Origin: Costus lasius
Lineage: Eukaryota; Streptophyta; Magnoliopsida; Zingiberales; Costaceae
Length of the DNA stretch: 64,000 nucleotides
Direction: 5' to 3'
Assembly (NCBI GenBank): GCA_027563935.2
Contig: JANVAS020000239.1
Location: forward strand, 4,216,001-4,280,000
Shown: piece after piece, positions 11,152-20,846 of the stretch
Layout of the letters: each line of letters begins with the position of its first letter
How positions within the stretch are numbered: position 1 is the first letter of the stretch
Translations under genes and position numbers: made by a program
Notes under the pieces: model-generated
What the model saw: only the letters and a program-made list of their open reading frames with translations
The model's database searches: none
What the model was told of the DNA's origin: nothing

Positions 11152-12416
11152 TGTTATATACCCCATATTTATTTTTATAATTTTATAATTTTACTTTGGA
11201 ATTTCTCTAGATTTTTAAGTATTTTTTCAGAATTATATAAGTATTTTATTTTAAAAAAATGAAAATAAAAAATCACTGACAAAGTGGCCTCGTGGATTCA
11301 ATCGCAAGTCACGCCACTTGGAGCATGTTTTTTGCAACCACCGCTCTATTAGGCATGTTGCTAAAGGAAACGGGTTACTCATTGAAAACCCGATATTTGG
11401 TTTATTTTGGGCCAAAAACCAATTCGCCTCCGCTTCTTCCGGCGGCAATCGGGTCTATGGCTCAGTTAGGTTTATTGTGTTCTATCATTTTTCGGTTTTT
11501 GGAAGTGGTGGTGCCGCCACGTAGTTTAGCCGCGACTCGCCGGAGGACTTTGGACGATGGCCAAAGCTCGTCGCAAGTTGCTGGGATCCTCGATCTCCTA
11601 CTAATTTATAATCTGGAAAGTCTGGATGAGATTTAAGGTCCAGTGTGTGCTGGATTTCTTGCCGGCGACATCGCGAGCTTCGGCTCCGGCGGTGGAAACC
11701 ACTAGCGCCACTTGTCTGGGTATTTTAGAGAAAACCAGGTTCGACCGATTTAATTTTGAATTGAATTGGGCGAATTTGGGGGTTGATCCGGAATTCATTT
11801 GGGCTAGATGAACGGTTTGACCGATTCAACTTTTGTTTCGACCCAGTGATGGTTTTAGGGTCGGTTCAGTCAAATTTCGGTGGAATCTCAGCCGATTTAG
11901 GTAGGCGTTGGAAAGCTCTTTCAATTGCCTATCTATTGTTATAGGTTTTGTATATTTTTTATTTATATTATAGGAGTAATTGGAAGTCAAAGTGTTCGGT
12001 TCAGTAAAATAAGTTTGGTTCAAGCTTAATTCTAATCGGTTCAGTGGGATTCTGGCCGGTTCAGAAGTGTCATGGCTTGGTTCTTGGCACCAGAGTCCGA
12101 TCAGAGTTCTAAAAGCTAATTAGGATTTTAAGTGAGTATTTCTTTGAGCTTTGTGTTAGTATTTATTGTGTTCTTGCATGTTAAATAATAGATTTTCTGA
12201 ACACACTGAATTTGGGATTATTTGGCTTTGTCTTTAGACATCTTCAAATTTGTAAGTTCTCAAACTGAGTTTTAATTCTAGTATGTTTTCATCCAGTTAT
12301 TTTAAGTTAAACCAGCATGATCATGTACATCTATTTGTATACAACCTTTGATATAGTTTCTCTTCAAATATGCTTATTTTACTAGTCATATACATGAGCA
12401 TACTAGTTTATCCACA
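11152..12416 (+). repeat. 3' LTR of E1
   Basis: It starts with TGTTATATACC right after the polypurine tract and is proposed to end at ...TTTATCCACA (12416), because homology to the host gene family begins within the next few bases. That gives about 1.27 kb with TG...CA ends. No second LTR copy is in the window, so the right end rests only on the host-gene homology. Open frames within it are chance. Confidence 0.7.
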
Positions 12417-12966
12417 TTGTGAGTAAATTTCACACTTTCCTCATTATCATTTTATAGTTATTCTAGAAATGACATTTTCATGCATAATATTAAAAATACC
12501 TAGAAAGTTGTTATAGTTATATATGAAATAGAGCATTGTCGTTACATAGGGAGAATTTAGAGTTCTATTTTCAAACAATTTTCAATGAATTTATTAGTGA
12601 AATTTTTTTTAAAAAAAAAACACATCTTCATTCAATTATTGCAATATGATTTTTTTTACTCATAAATTTAAGTAAACTACGATCTTCTCAATAAACTCGA
12701 GTAAGATATGTATTCTAACGATTTTCATTTTTACAACTAACTTCTATTTATTTGGAAAATATTGGTATGGATATATAATTTTGAAGACGAAGCCATTTGT
12801 GCATGACAGTCTTTATAATAATAATGATAATCTAATTTTCTATCATAAATTTTCACATTTATCTAAAAAATTATATTACTCCAAGTTAATATTCACAAAC
12901 ATAATAAATGGAAATTGCTTGCTAACTAAAATAAATGGTCAATTGAATCATAAGAGTACTAATTAA
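12417..12966 (+). pseudogene. Small secreted-protein-type gene, copy 1 (5' part replaced by E1)
   Basis: From 12419 the sequence matches the intron 1 start of copies 2 and 3 (GTGAGTAAATTTCACAC). Exon 1 is missing, replaced by the end of the E1 LTR. Exon 2 at about 12737-12830 keeps the pattern F-G-x-x-x-Y-G-Y-I-I-L-K-x-K-P-F. Its splice acceptor is lost: the site reads ACAACT where copy 3 has ACAG. The 3' flank (12845-13070) is shared with copies 3 and 4. It is therefore a pseudogene. Confidence 0.6.
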
Positions 12967-14479
12967 TTTGGAAATAAAAGTTGAGAAATAATAAAGTCGT
13001 TATGCTTTTTATTCATTTGATATGCAAATATCATGTGACTCTAACTTACTTAGAGCATTAATTTAAAAATAGTAGAAAAATTATGAAAATTTTGATAAGG
13101 GTGATGATAAAATATTTTAGATGTTTTTGGTAGCTATTTCATGCATCACTAAAAGTGCAATGATTAATACTAAATTCTTTATAAATTAAAATTCACATAA
13201 GGAGAAATTGTATCCTTTGAGTTTTGATGAATTTTGATGACAATTAGTCAACAAACATTATGATTTTGAATGAGGAAATAAATATTATATTATAACAAAT
13301 TGTGCAAATGAATTTGCATAGCTGTCAAAGTACATTGTAATTAAATACAATGAACACCAAGACTAAATGATATGAAAATCCATTTATTAATTGGTTATAG
13401 TTTTCTAGTTTTAAAAATTTACTCACCTTCTTGATGTAGACATTTATAATTTCAGATGAAGTATTAAATTTTTATAGTATAATTGTTCATAAATTCAATA
13501 TATGAGACATGTACATGTTATAGTTAAATATTTATTAAAGTGAAGTTTAGAAGAATAAATTTTATGTTCTATATACAGATATAAAATTATTAATTACCAA
13601 TAATTTCACAATATAACCAGCGAAGTTATAGAATGAGTTCAAGCTTTTTCAGGAATATGAAGGGAAAAAACATACTATTGTTAATTTAGATTAAATGATA
13701 ACAAACATACTTCAAGTATATTTTTGTATGATTATAATACTTTTTCGTTAAATTGGTCATTATAAATTAATTTTATGCTCTCTTCCAAATGGATTCTTTC
13801 TCATGAAACTGTAAAAAGTAGAGAACCCTTTAGTTCATAAAAATTTGTTATAATGCAAAAGTATTGTATTGAACAAAAAGATTTATCCTCATAGAGGAGG
13901 ATAATGAAATCATGCAAAATTTTGTTAAAAAGAAAAAAAAATACATGTTGTGAATGGTGTACTCAATTCTTATATTTAAATCTCAAATGCTTTCAAGTGA
14001 CTTTCTAAGTGTAGAAGTTTAACCAAGCCATTAGTTATTAATTTGTAATTTGCTCAAATTTTAATTTTTTATACTACGACTACAAAATAATTTATTTTCA
14101 TTTTTACTACGACTACAAAAGAATTGAAATAAAGAAAAATATTTGTCCTTATGCAGGAGGATGTTGAAATCACATAGATAATTTGTTAAACAAAAATTCA
14201 TGTTGCAAAAGTGTGCTCATTTCTTATATTTGTGTTTCTTTCATGTGACGGTCCAAGTTTAGATATTTAATGTAGCCAAAAGAGGTTAATTTGTAATTTG
14301 CTTAATGTTTACTTTTTATAGGAGACTTCTATACAACTCAATTATATTTTCAACGCAATTATTACAAATAAGAAGTTAAAAAATAAATATTTTATGAGCA
14401 TGCATCGTTCTCATTAAGCTGTATTTATTTGACAAGATGGCATAAATGTTTTGTAATAATTTACTACGTTTCCAAATTA
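12967..14479 (+). other. AT-rich host spacer, mostly duplicated downstream
   Basis: No gene is visible. The stretch 12845-13850 is repeated, diverged, at about 16190-17800. Shared landmarks are an AGACAATTAGTCAACAA block (13240 and 16920), AGAATGAGTTCAAG (13630 and 17577) and CTTCCAAATGGAT (13782 and 17729). This is one arm of a tandem duplication of the gene plus its 3' flank. Confidence 0.6.
13855..14300 (+). repeat. Two imperfect direct repeats in the spacer
   Basis: The segment beginning ATCCTCATAGAGGAGGAT (about 13885) returns, diverged, at about 14148 as GTCCTTATGCAGGAGGATG. Both are followed by GAAATCA, TTTGTTAAA and GTGTRCTCA...TTCTTATATTT. The period is about 265 bp. A third trace lies at about 17830 (GTTCATCATCACAGAGGACG). 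It looks like part of the repeating unit of the gene cluster. Confidence 0.5.
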
Positions 14480-14615
14480 TAACTCATTAGTGTACGTTCA
14501 AAATATGCTTATGCAGTTATTATTTCTTTTCATTTAAATCAGTGGAAAAATGTATCCTATGAAAATCAAGCAAGGTTCTCCTTTTATAATAATGAATACT
14601 AAAGTATTTTACAAT
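14480..14615 (+). promoter_or_regulatory. Conserved upstream region of copy 2
   Basis: This matches 15455-15592 upstream of copy 3, with shared blocks GCAGTTATTATT, TCATTTAAAT and CCTATGAAAATCAAGCAAG. TTTTATAAT at 14582-14590 and TTTATAGTA at the same place in copy 3 are possible TATA boxes close to the ATG. Conservation of these 135 bp supports the ATG chosen for both genes, but no transcript evidence is available. Confidence 0.45.
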
Positions 14616-15171
14616 ATGGCCACAAGCCAACTAAAGCTTAGTCTTGCTATTGTCCTTGTCATCACTCTAGTAATTTCCCATGCAACTTCTTATGAGTTTA
14701 ATTCTCCCCCACCAACAAATAATGATCCTTTAGACAATATTATCTGTGAGTAAAGTTGACACTTTCCTCATTACATTATATTGTTATAATAGGCTATTCA
14801 TTTTCACACATGTTAATAAAAATATTTAACTTGTTATTATACTTTTTTTGGTGTATAACATCATCACGATCTAGGGCAAATTAAGTGTTCTTTTTTTGAA
14901 CAATATACAATGAATTTATTTGTTCAAATGATGAAAAAACACATATCTTTATATTGAGTCTATTTTCACAATATGATTTTTTTTTACACATCATTTTATA
15001 TACACTAAAATATTTTGAATAAATTCAACTCTGATAGTTATTCTAATTACTTTCCTTTATGCAGCTACCGTCCGTCTATCTGGACAAAAAGGATATGATG
15101 ATAAAATTTTGAAGGCGATGCCATTTACACTTGAAAGACTTTTTAATGATCTAGGAGAAACAGTGTTTTAA
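14616..15171 (+). CDS. Small secreted-type protein, copy 2 (two exons, unrecognised)
   Basis: Predicted exons are 14616-14745 and 15065-15171, with a 319-bp phase-1 intron (GTGAGT...TATGCAG). The product is 78 residues. Residues 1-7 (M-A-T-S-Q-L-K) are followed by a hydrophobic run to about residue 21 and a likely signal cleavage after A-T-S (about 24). The mature part has P-P-P, D-P-L-D-N-I-I, then G-Q-K-G-Y-D-D and I-L-K-A-M-P-F in exon 2, with no cysteine. An ATG 66 bases upstream is in frame here but its frame is not kept in copy 3, so the start M-A-T is preferred. I do not recognise the family. The stop comes early in a region that may once have coded further, so the 3' end is uncertain. 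Confidence 0.5.
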
Positions 15172-15454
15172 AGAATTGTGCGCATCTTTGCATCAAATGT
15201 TTGGAAGACACATTTTCAAAAGTTAATAATAAAAATATAATTTTATCTCATAAATTTTGTTGTTCATCTAAAAAAATCATATTACTCCCAGTAAATATTC
15301 CCAAACTAAAGCTTATATTTCTTTTAATGACAACTATTTCAAATAATAAGTTAAAAAAAATAATTTTTTATCAACATCTATCATTCTCATTAAGTAGTAT
15401 TGTTTTTGACAAAATGTTCTAAACACCTTCATAATAAATTACTACATTCTACAT
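15172..15454 (+). other. AT-rich spacer between gene copies 2 and 3
   Basis: No gene is visible. The open frame 15201-15422 is AT-rich low-complexity sequence with no sign of coding. The text around 15230-15300 (CTCATAAATTTTGTTGTTCATC) recurs at 16495 and, diverged, at 12842 and 16190, so it belongs to the tandem unit. It may be a former 3' UTR or lost coding tail. Confidence 0.5.
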
Positions 15455-15592
15455 TTATAACACATTAGGGTATGTTCAAAAGATGCTGAAGCAGTTATTA
15501 TTATGGTTCATTTAAATAAGTGGGCAAACATATCCTATGAAAATCAAGCAAGTTGCTCTCTTTATAGTATTGAATTCTAAATTATTTACATC

Positions 15593-16179
15593 ATGGCCAC
15601 AATCCAACTAAAGCATAGCCTTGTTATTGTCCTTATCATATCTCTAGTAATTTCCCTTGCAACTTCCTATCACCTTGCTTCTCTCCCTTCATCAAGCAAT
15701 GATCCTTTGGATAACGTTATATGTGAGTAAATTTCACACTTTCCTCATTATCATTTTATTGTCATTGTAGACAATTCATTTTTATGCATAATAATAAAAA
15801 TACCTACAAAGTTGTTATAGTTTTCTATGAATATAGCATCGTCATGATATTGGGAGTATTAAGAGTTCTATTTTCAAATGATTTTCAATTAATTTATTAG
15901 TGGAAATTAAAAAAAAACACATCTTCATATTAAGTCGATTTTCGCAATAGGATTTTTTTACTCGTGAATTTAAGTAAACGACAACCTTCAGAATAAATTC
16001 TGAGTGAGATATTTACTCTAGTGACTTTTATTTACACAGCAACCTTCTATGTATTTGGAAATGATGGATATGGATATATAATTTTGAAGGCGAAACCATT
16101 TGCGTATGATAAACTTTATAACAAGTTGGGACACATGTTTTTTTTAATTAATTTTCAAAAATTAATAATAAAAATCTAA
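15593..16179 (+). CDS. Small secreted-type protein, copy 3 (two exons, unrecognised)
   Basis: Predicted exons are 15593-15722 and 16040-16179. Exon 1 is 130 bp, exactly as in copy 2, and the intron is 317 bp, phase 1, GTGAGT...ACACAG. The product is about 89 residues. It opens M-A-T-I-Q-L-K-H-S with a hydrophobic signal-like segment to A-T-S-Y, then N-D-P-L-D-N-V-I. Exon 2 shares G-x-D-G-Y and I-L-K-A-K-P-F with copies 1 and 2. The last dozen residues come from AT-rich sequence not shared with copy 2 and may be a read-through of a deletion. Equal exon 1 length and splice phase argue for a real gene; expression is unknown. Confidence 0.5.
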
Positions 16180-17041
16180 TTTTCTCTCATAAATTATCTT
16201 GTTCATCTAACAATTTATATTACACCAAGTTAATATTAACAAACATAATAAATTGCTAACTAAAATAAATGATCTATTGCATCGTAAGAGTACTGATTAA
16301 TTTGGAAATAATTATTGAAAAACAATCAAGTCGTTTGCCTTTTTATTCATTTGATATGCAAACTACATGTCACTCTAACTTACTTAGAACATTTATTCAA
16401 AAATAGTAGAAAAATTATGATATGGGAAACACGGTTTTTTTAATTCATTTGTACACATCTTTATTCAAAAGTTAATAATAATTTTTTAATCTTCTCTCAT
16501 AAATTTTGTTGTTCATCTAACAAATTATATTACTCCAATTTAACATTCACTAACATAATAAATGGAAATTTCTTGCCAACTAAAATAAATGATCAATTGA
16601 ATCAAAAGAGAACTAATTAATTTGGATAAAAATGATGAAAAACAATAATGTGAATCTAATTTTTTCTCGTTGATACTCAAACTGTGTTGCACTCTAACAT
16701 ACGTAGAAAATTTATTTAAAATGATTGGAAAAACATTAACATACCATAACTTAGATATGGGAGGAAGGTACATTATGCATCATGAATTTGAATGCAAAAG
16801 CTACCAGATTCATTGTATTTTCTCCTCTCCGCTATGGATTCTCTCCAAAGAAATAGGCCCTAAAAGTGCATTGAGTAAAATTTAATTCACTATAAGTTAA
16901 ACTTCACCAAAGATATTGAAGACAATTAGTCAACAATTATGAAGATTTTAATCAAATTGTACTAATGAATTTGCATAATAATCAAAGTACACTTTAATTT
17001 GATGCAATATGGACCAAGAATAATTGTTAATAAAATCCATA
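16180..17041 (+). repeat. 3' flanks of copy 3 and remnant of a fourth copy
   Basis: The block with AACATAATAAATGG / GCTAACTAAAATAAATG occurs at 12895-12935, 16240-16275 and 16550-16590, so at least two 3' flanks lie here side by side. At 16420-16460 a short ACACGGTTTTTTTAATTCATTTG segment resembles the end of exon 2 of copy 3, the trace of a fourth copy. The rest (16740-17040) matches 13100-13390. No intact gene is visible. Confidence 0.5.
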
Positions 17042-17425
17042 TTAGGGGTAAGCATTAATCGGTAATTATAGAATTGTACTGATTTTATCGACGGTTCGGT
17101 AAATCAGTAATCGATAATCGGTACGGTAAAGAAATTCATACTATTCGGTAATCAATAATTGGTATGGTAAGAATTTTTTAGTTCGGTAAATTTACTGATT
17201 TACTGATTTACCGATTTACCAAATATATATTAATTTTTTTACTTTTACATTATGGTATGGTAAATTTACCTTTACCTGTGGTAAAAAGCGGTAAATGATA
17301 GATTTTGATTTAGCATATTATTCATTTATGTTAAAAAATATATAAAAATAGCAAAATCGCTAATTTAATAATCGATAATGGTAATGGTAATAAAAAAAAC
17401 TTTTGGTAAAATTGGTAATAGATAT
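17042..17425. mobile_element. Insertion built of degenerate GGTAAT/CGGTAA repeats
   Basis: This block is absent from the otherwise matching flank of copy 1 (13385-13440), so it arrived by insertion after the tandem duplication. It begins GGGGTAAGCATTAATCGG and is made of irregular repeats of TCGGTAAT/GATTTACC on both strands. Small elements with this texture are common in plant genomes as non-autonomous DNA-transposon-like repeats. I cannot define terminal repeats or a target duplication, so the class is open. Confidence 0.4.
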
Positions 17426-17850
17426 GTGGACTTTTATAATTTCATATGAAGGTTGAATAATTATTAACAAGGATAATATATTTTTCAAAATAAAGTATAT
17501 ATTTTTCTAATTATCTACATATAGAATTAAAATATTTAATTATCAACAATTTCACAATTTGAACCAATAAGGTTTTAGAATGAGTTCAAGATTTTTAATG
17601 AATAAGAAGGCTAAAAAATAGTGTTAATTAATTTAGTTTGAATGATAGCACACAAAATCCAATTATATTTATATGATAATAATCTTTTTAGCTTTAAATT
17701 GGTCAATATAAATTAATTTTATTCTTTCTTCCAAATGGATTTCTTTTTCTTACGAAAGGGTAAATAAATAGCGAACCCTTTATTTCAGATTGCTTGCTCT
17801 AAATAAATGAACTGAAATAAAGATAAAGGTTCATCATCACAGAGGACGAT
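17426..17850 (+). other. Host spacer, second arm of the tandem duplication
   Basis: It matches 13440-13880 with many changes and no gene is visible. The match stops at about 17850, next to GGACGATTGATCC, which I take as the approximate junction with element C. Confidence 0.5.
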
Positions 17851-18688
17851 TGATCCTTTGCATTTTCATACTATTTTGTGATTGTTTTTATCTTAAATCA
17901 AGGCAAATTCTATTGCATTTTCATAGTATTTACTTATTTTGTTTGTAATCTTGACTTTTTCTTATCATTATGGAAATTCAGTAGAAATCACTCAATTCTA
18001 GAGCTTATTTGATGATTTTGAGGTAATTGAGTGATTCAGGACTAAAAGACGAGATTGCACAGTAAACTTGATATGAAACAGAGTTTTCTGCCTTCATCAT
18101 GGCTAGCTCCTAATGTATATTATCATGACCATGATGAGTAAGTGACAAAGGAACTCATAACGGCTAAACCTTGATGAATATCATAACCATGACATACTTG
18201 AACAAAAATTTAATGATTTATCAATAGTGAAAATCATGGCCAACACATAACAAACTTCATCGCCATGATCGCTATGCTAGTTTTCATAGAAAAGTTCACA
18301 ACCAAACCGTAGCAACATCATGGCCATGATTTATTTTCCAGTTTTCCATAGAATATTTCATGGGTTAGTGATGCAGCGGAACTTTATGGGAGGGATGGTT
18401 CTTAGCTCAGTACTCTAAGGTGGTGGAGATGATGATGCATAAAAAGTGAGAGGGTTTTGAGGTGAGAGAAATGAAAATGGGTCGGAGGGACCAAAAATAA
18501 TCGTTTTGACGTAAAATATATTTATGACACACTTACAAAGCTGAAAGACAAAGATTAGTACTAGAAAAATAATTAAAATAGTAAAAAATAAAGAAAGTTA
18601 AAATAGAAAAACAAGAGTAAGAATGCTTGGGTTACCTCGCAAGAAGCGCTAAGTCAAAGGTCGCTAACTCGACCGAAGATCATCATCA
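17850..18688 (-). other. Post-pol region of C
   Basis: No open frame of interest. At 18626-18643 it carries an imperfect hairpin reading CTTGCGAGGTAACCCAAG on the minus strand. This corresponds to the CTTGGGAGGCAACCCAAG hairpin after the ORF of X-D and X-B and is characteristic of Athila elements downstream of their coding region. Further left, repeated ATCATGGCCATGAT-like text (18230-18350) forms local palindromes. Confidence 0.55.
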
Positions 18689-18918
18689 TCATGTAAGCGG
18701 TGGAGGATCTGAGAGCTTTTGGTTGACATCTTCTTCAATAGGTTCAAACACATAGTAATGTTTGAAGCGCTGGCCATTAACTCTGAAATTCCCTATTCTT
18801 TCACTCCAAATCTCAATAGCACCATAAGGATATACTTTAACCACCATGAAAGGGCCTGACCACCTCGTTCTCAGTTTTCCAGGAAATAGCCTCAATCTAG
18901 AGTTAAAAAGTAAAACGA
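18689..18918 (-). pseudogene. C integrase C-terminus
   Basis: The reading [15 protein letters not shown] followed by [10 protein letters not shown] is the Athila integrase C-terminal signature. It is separated from the integrase core by solo LTR G. Removing G and one GGTCA copy puts the two parts back together in a consistent frame. The frame ends in the P-P-P-L-T region at 18689. Confidence 0.85.
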
Positions 18919-18923
18919 GGTCA

Positions 18924-20841
18924 TGATGACACCAAAATATGTAGTATATTTTGTATCATTTTAAATACCTTTTCATGCTAAATTGAGGATCTTTTACTTG
19001 TTTTTATGCTGAATCTATCAAATATTGTAAAATCTACTTATATTTTGGTTTTTCATGATTTTCAGGCAAAAATGCACTATTTTGGGCATTTTTAAGCAAA
19101 ATCAAATACATGGAAGAGTTCCCATCATCAAGAAGAAGTCACACAACAAATTTCACGAAAATCGAAGCTAAGAACCAAAATACGGCAGTGCCGTAAAATA
19201 TTTTACGGTACCGTATTTTCACCGCTACCGTATTATCAAGAACACGGCCATATTTTGGTGATTTTCTAAACAGAAATTTTTTGTGATTCTACGGCATTGC
19301 CGTAAAGAATTACACGGGCCGTATTTTCCAGCGTTTCAGACCAGAGTGTTCAACCGATTTTACGGCACCACCGTGAAGAAGTTTACGGTGCCGTATTTTG
19401 TGAAGAATTCAGACCAGAGAACTCGACTGAAATTACGGCACTTCTATAAATGATATTATGGTACCGTATTTCCCAGCGTCTCCAGAGTAGAACACTCAAG
19501 CTATTTTATAGCAGTGCCCTAACATATTACACTGCCGTAATTCCCAGTCAAAAACGTGATTTTTACGAGTCCGAATCTTACGCGTGCCATAACTTTTGAT
19601 CCAGAGCTCCAAATCGAAATTCGAAAATTGTGGCGGACTCATCTTTAAAAGGAGAAGACGCTCAAAGTGGAACAGAAAAAACTTTTATCCAGTATCAAGG
19701 GAGAAATCGCCAGAGAGGTGGCTAGGGTTAGGCCTCGCGCTGAGAGTCATAGAGGGCACCTCAGGCTGTGATTTTCACTCAGAAGCTTCGACTAGAGGAG
19801 AGAAAGACGCCACATAAGTTTCAGAGCGTTTGGAGTCCGATCGGAGGAGGAATCAATGAAACAGCGGTGACAGTGCTGTTCATCGAAGCAAATTACGGCT
19901 GTAAAGAATTTTACAGCCGTGTTGTAACGTTGTTTCTCCTTTCTTTTTGTTTTCTGATCACTCTAAAACTATGATTTACTATATCTCCTCCTTCATGCAA
20001 GCTTAACACTCTTTTGGGACATGGGGTGTAATCCACTTGATTCTTAATGATTAGATAACTCTTCTATTTTCGTCATGATAATTTTTGCTATGATAATTTT
20101 ACTTTTGTGATGGATTGTGCTTAGACTCTCTATAAGTCCATGTTACTAATTATGTTTTTAGAGTTTTCACAATGAGACTGAAAGGTGATTTGTTTGAGAA
20201 CTTGGAAACCTAGAATTGCATGTTAGGATCCCTTCCTTAGGTTAGATCTAATTTGATCTGTTCTAGTAGATCAATTGCCATGATAGTAATATGAATCTAT
20301 GGATTGAGTCTATTTATCAAACGTGGAGATCTTGCACGAAAGTGAGGATCGGAACGTTGGAGATCCATGAGTAAAACTAGTGTTGAGGCTCGGATGCACG
20401 AAAGTGATCCTTGAGATTCCACTAGAGATTATCAACCTAGAATTCGGATGCACGAAAGTGATCTTGAGTTTTTTGATTTATAGTTTACTTATCTTTAGCA
20501 TTGGGACAGACCTTGCGCGAAAGCTAGGATTGGTCCCTGCATGATTGTCTGCACGAAAGTAAGATAATCCCTTTATGAAGTAAATTAGGTCTTTATCGTA
20601 GCAAGATTTGATTGACGAACCTTTATTTATATCTTATCATTGAAATTAAGGTGGATGAAGCCCTAGTCTCATGTTTATCTCTCTGATTATCTCCTTAGCA
20701 TATTCTCTACATAGTTTACTTTCATCATATTTGGCTTGCTTAGCTAGCGAGAAAATAATTATTTGGTAATTAACAATAAGGTCTCTGTGCATCAATATTT
20801 TTATTATTTCGATAATTCCGTGCACTTGCGGAATCCTATCA
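18924..20841 (+). repeat. G: solo X-family LTR with perfect target duplication
   Basis: A 1918-bp LTR from TGATGACACC to CCTATCA, flanked on both sides by GGTCA (18919-18923 and 20842-20846). No internal domain adjoins it, so it is the product of LTR-LTR recombination. It contains the palindrome array (about 19177-19550), an 11-bp hairpin (19895-19920) and the GNRA-loop hairpin cluster (20320-20569). Frames such as 19596-19817 are chance. Confidence 0.92.
20320..20569 (+). promoter_or_regulatory. GNRA-type hairpin cluster in solo LTR G
   Basis: Five copies of a motif of the form CAC-GAAA-GTG, each inside a longer imperfect stem. (1) 20320-20358: AACGT/ACGTT, GATCT/GGATC, CAC/GTG. (2) 20392-20410: GGAT, bulged G, CAC-GAAA-GTG, ATCC. 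(3) 20451-20460. (4) 20516-20525: CGC-GAAA-GCT. (5) 20543-20569: GATTGTCT, G, CAC-GAAA-GTA, AGATAATC. The cluster lies about 270-520 bases before the LTR end, so in a full element it would be in the 5' leader near the primer-binding site. Structure and role are inferred from sequence only. Confidence 0.6.
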
Positions 20842-20846
20842 GGTCA

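Larger units (their letters stand above)
141..12416 (+). mobile_element. E1: decayed Tekay-like chromovirus (Ty3/gypsy), 3' part, split by X-A1
   Basis: The domain order on the plus strand is gag zinc knuckle, protease, reverse transcriptase, RNase H, integrase zinc finger, then after a 7.5-kb insertion the integrase core, a chromodomain-like tail, a polypurine tract and a 3' LTR. Protease-RT-RNaseH-INT order with a C-terminal chromodomain identifies a Ty3/gypsy chromovirus, and the tail motif reads like the Tekay (Del) clade. Many stops and frame changes show it is dead. The 5' LTR and most of gag lie left of the window. The 3' LTR ends at the exon 1/intron 1 boundary of a host gene copy, so E1 probably inserted into that gene. 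Confidence 0.85.

Noticed and set aside
11292..11811. Several 60-114 codon frames on both strands at 11251-11811
   Set aside because: They sit within the E1 3' LTR, overlap each other on opposite strands and show no known domain.
14550..14753. Single-exon reading of gene copy 2 starting at 14550
   Set aside because: The upstream start is not kept in copy 3, and the frame runs into the conserved GTGAGT donor. The two-exon model fits both copies.
17042..17425. GGTAAT repeats considered as interstitial telomere repeat
   Set aside because: The plant telomere unit is TTTAGGG; the unit here is TCGGTAAT-like and occurs on both strands.
20331..20560. Repeated GCACGAAAGTGA motif considered as a CRISPR-like or satellite array
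   Set aside because: Spacing is irregular, the motif is 10-12 bp and it is part of an LTR present in many copies. The stem-loop reading explains it better.
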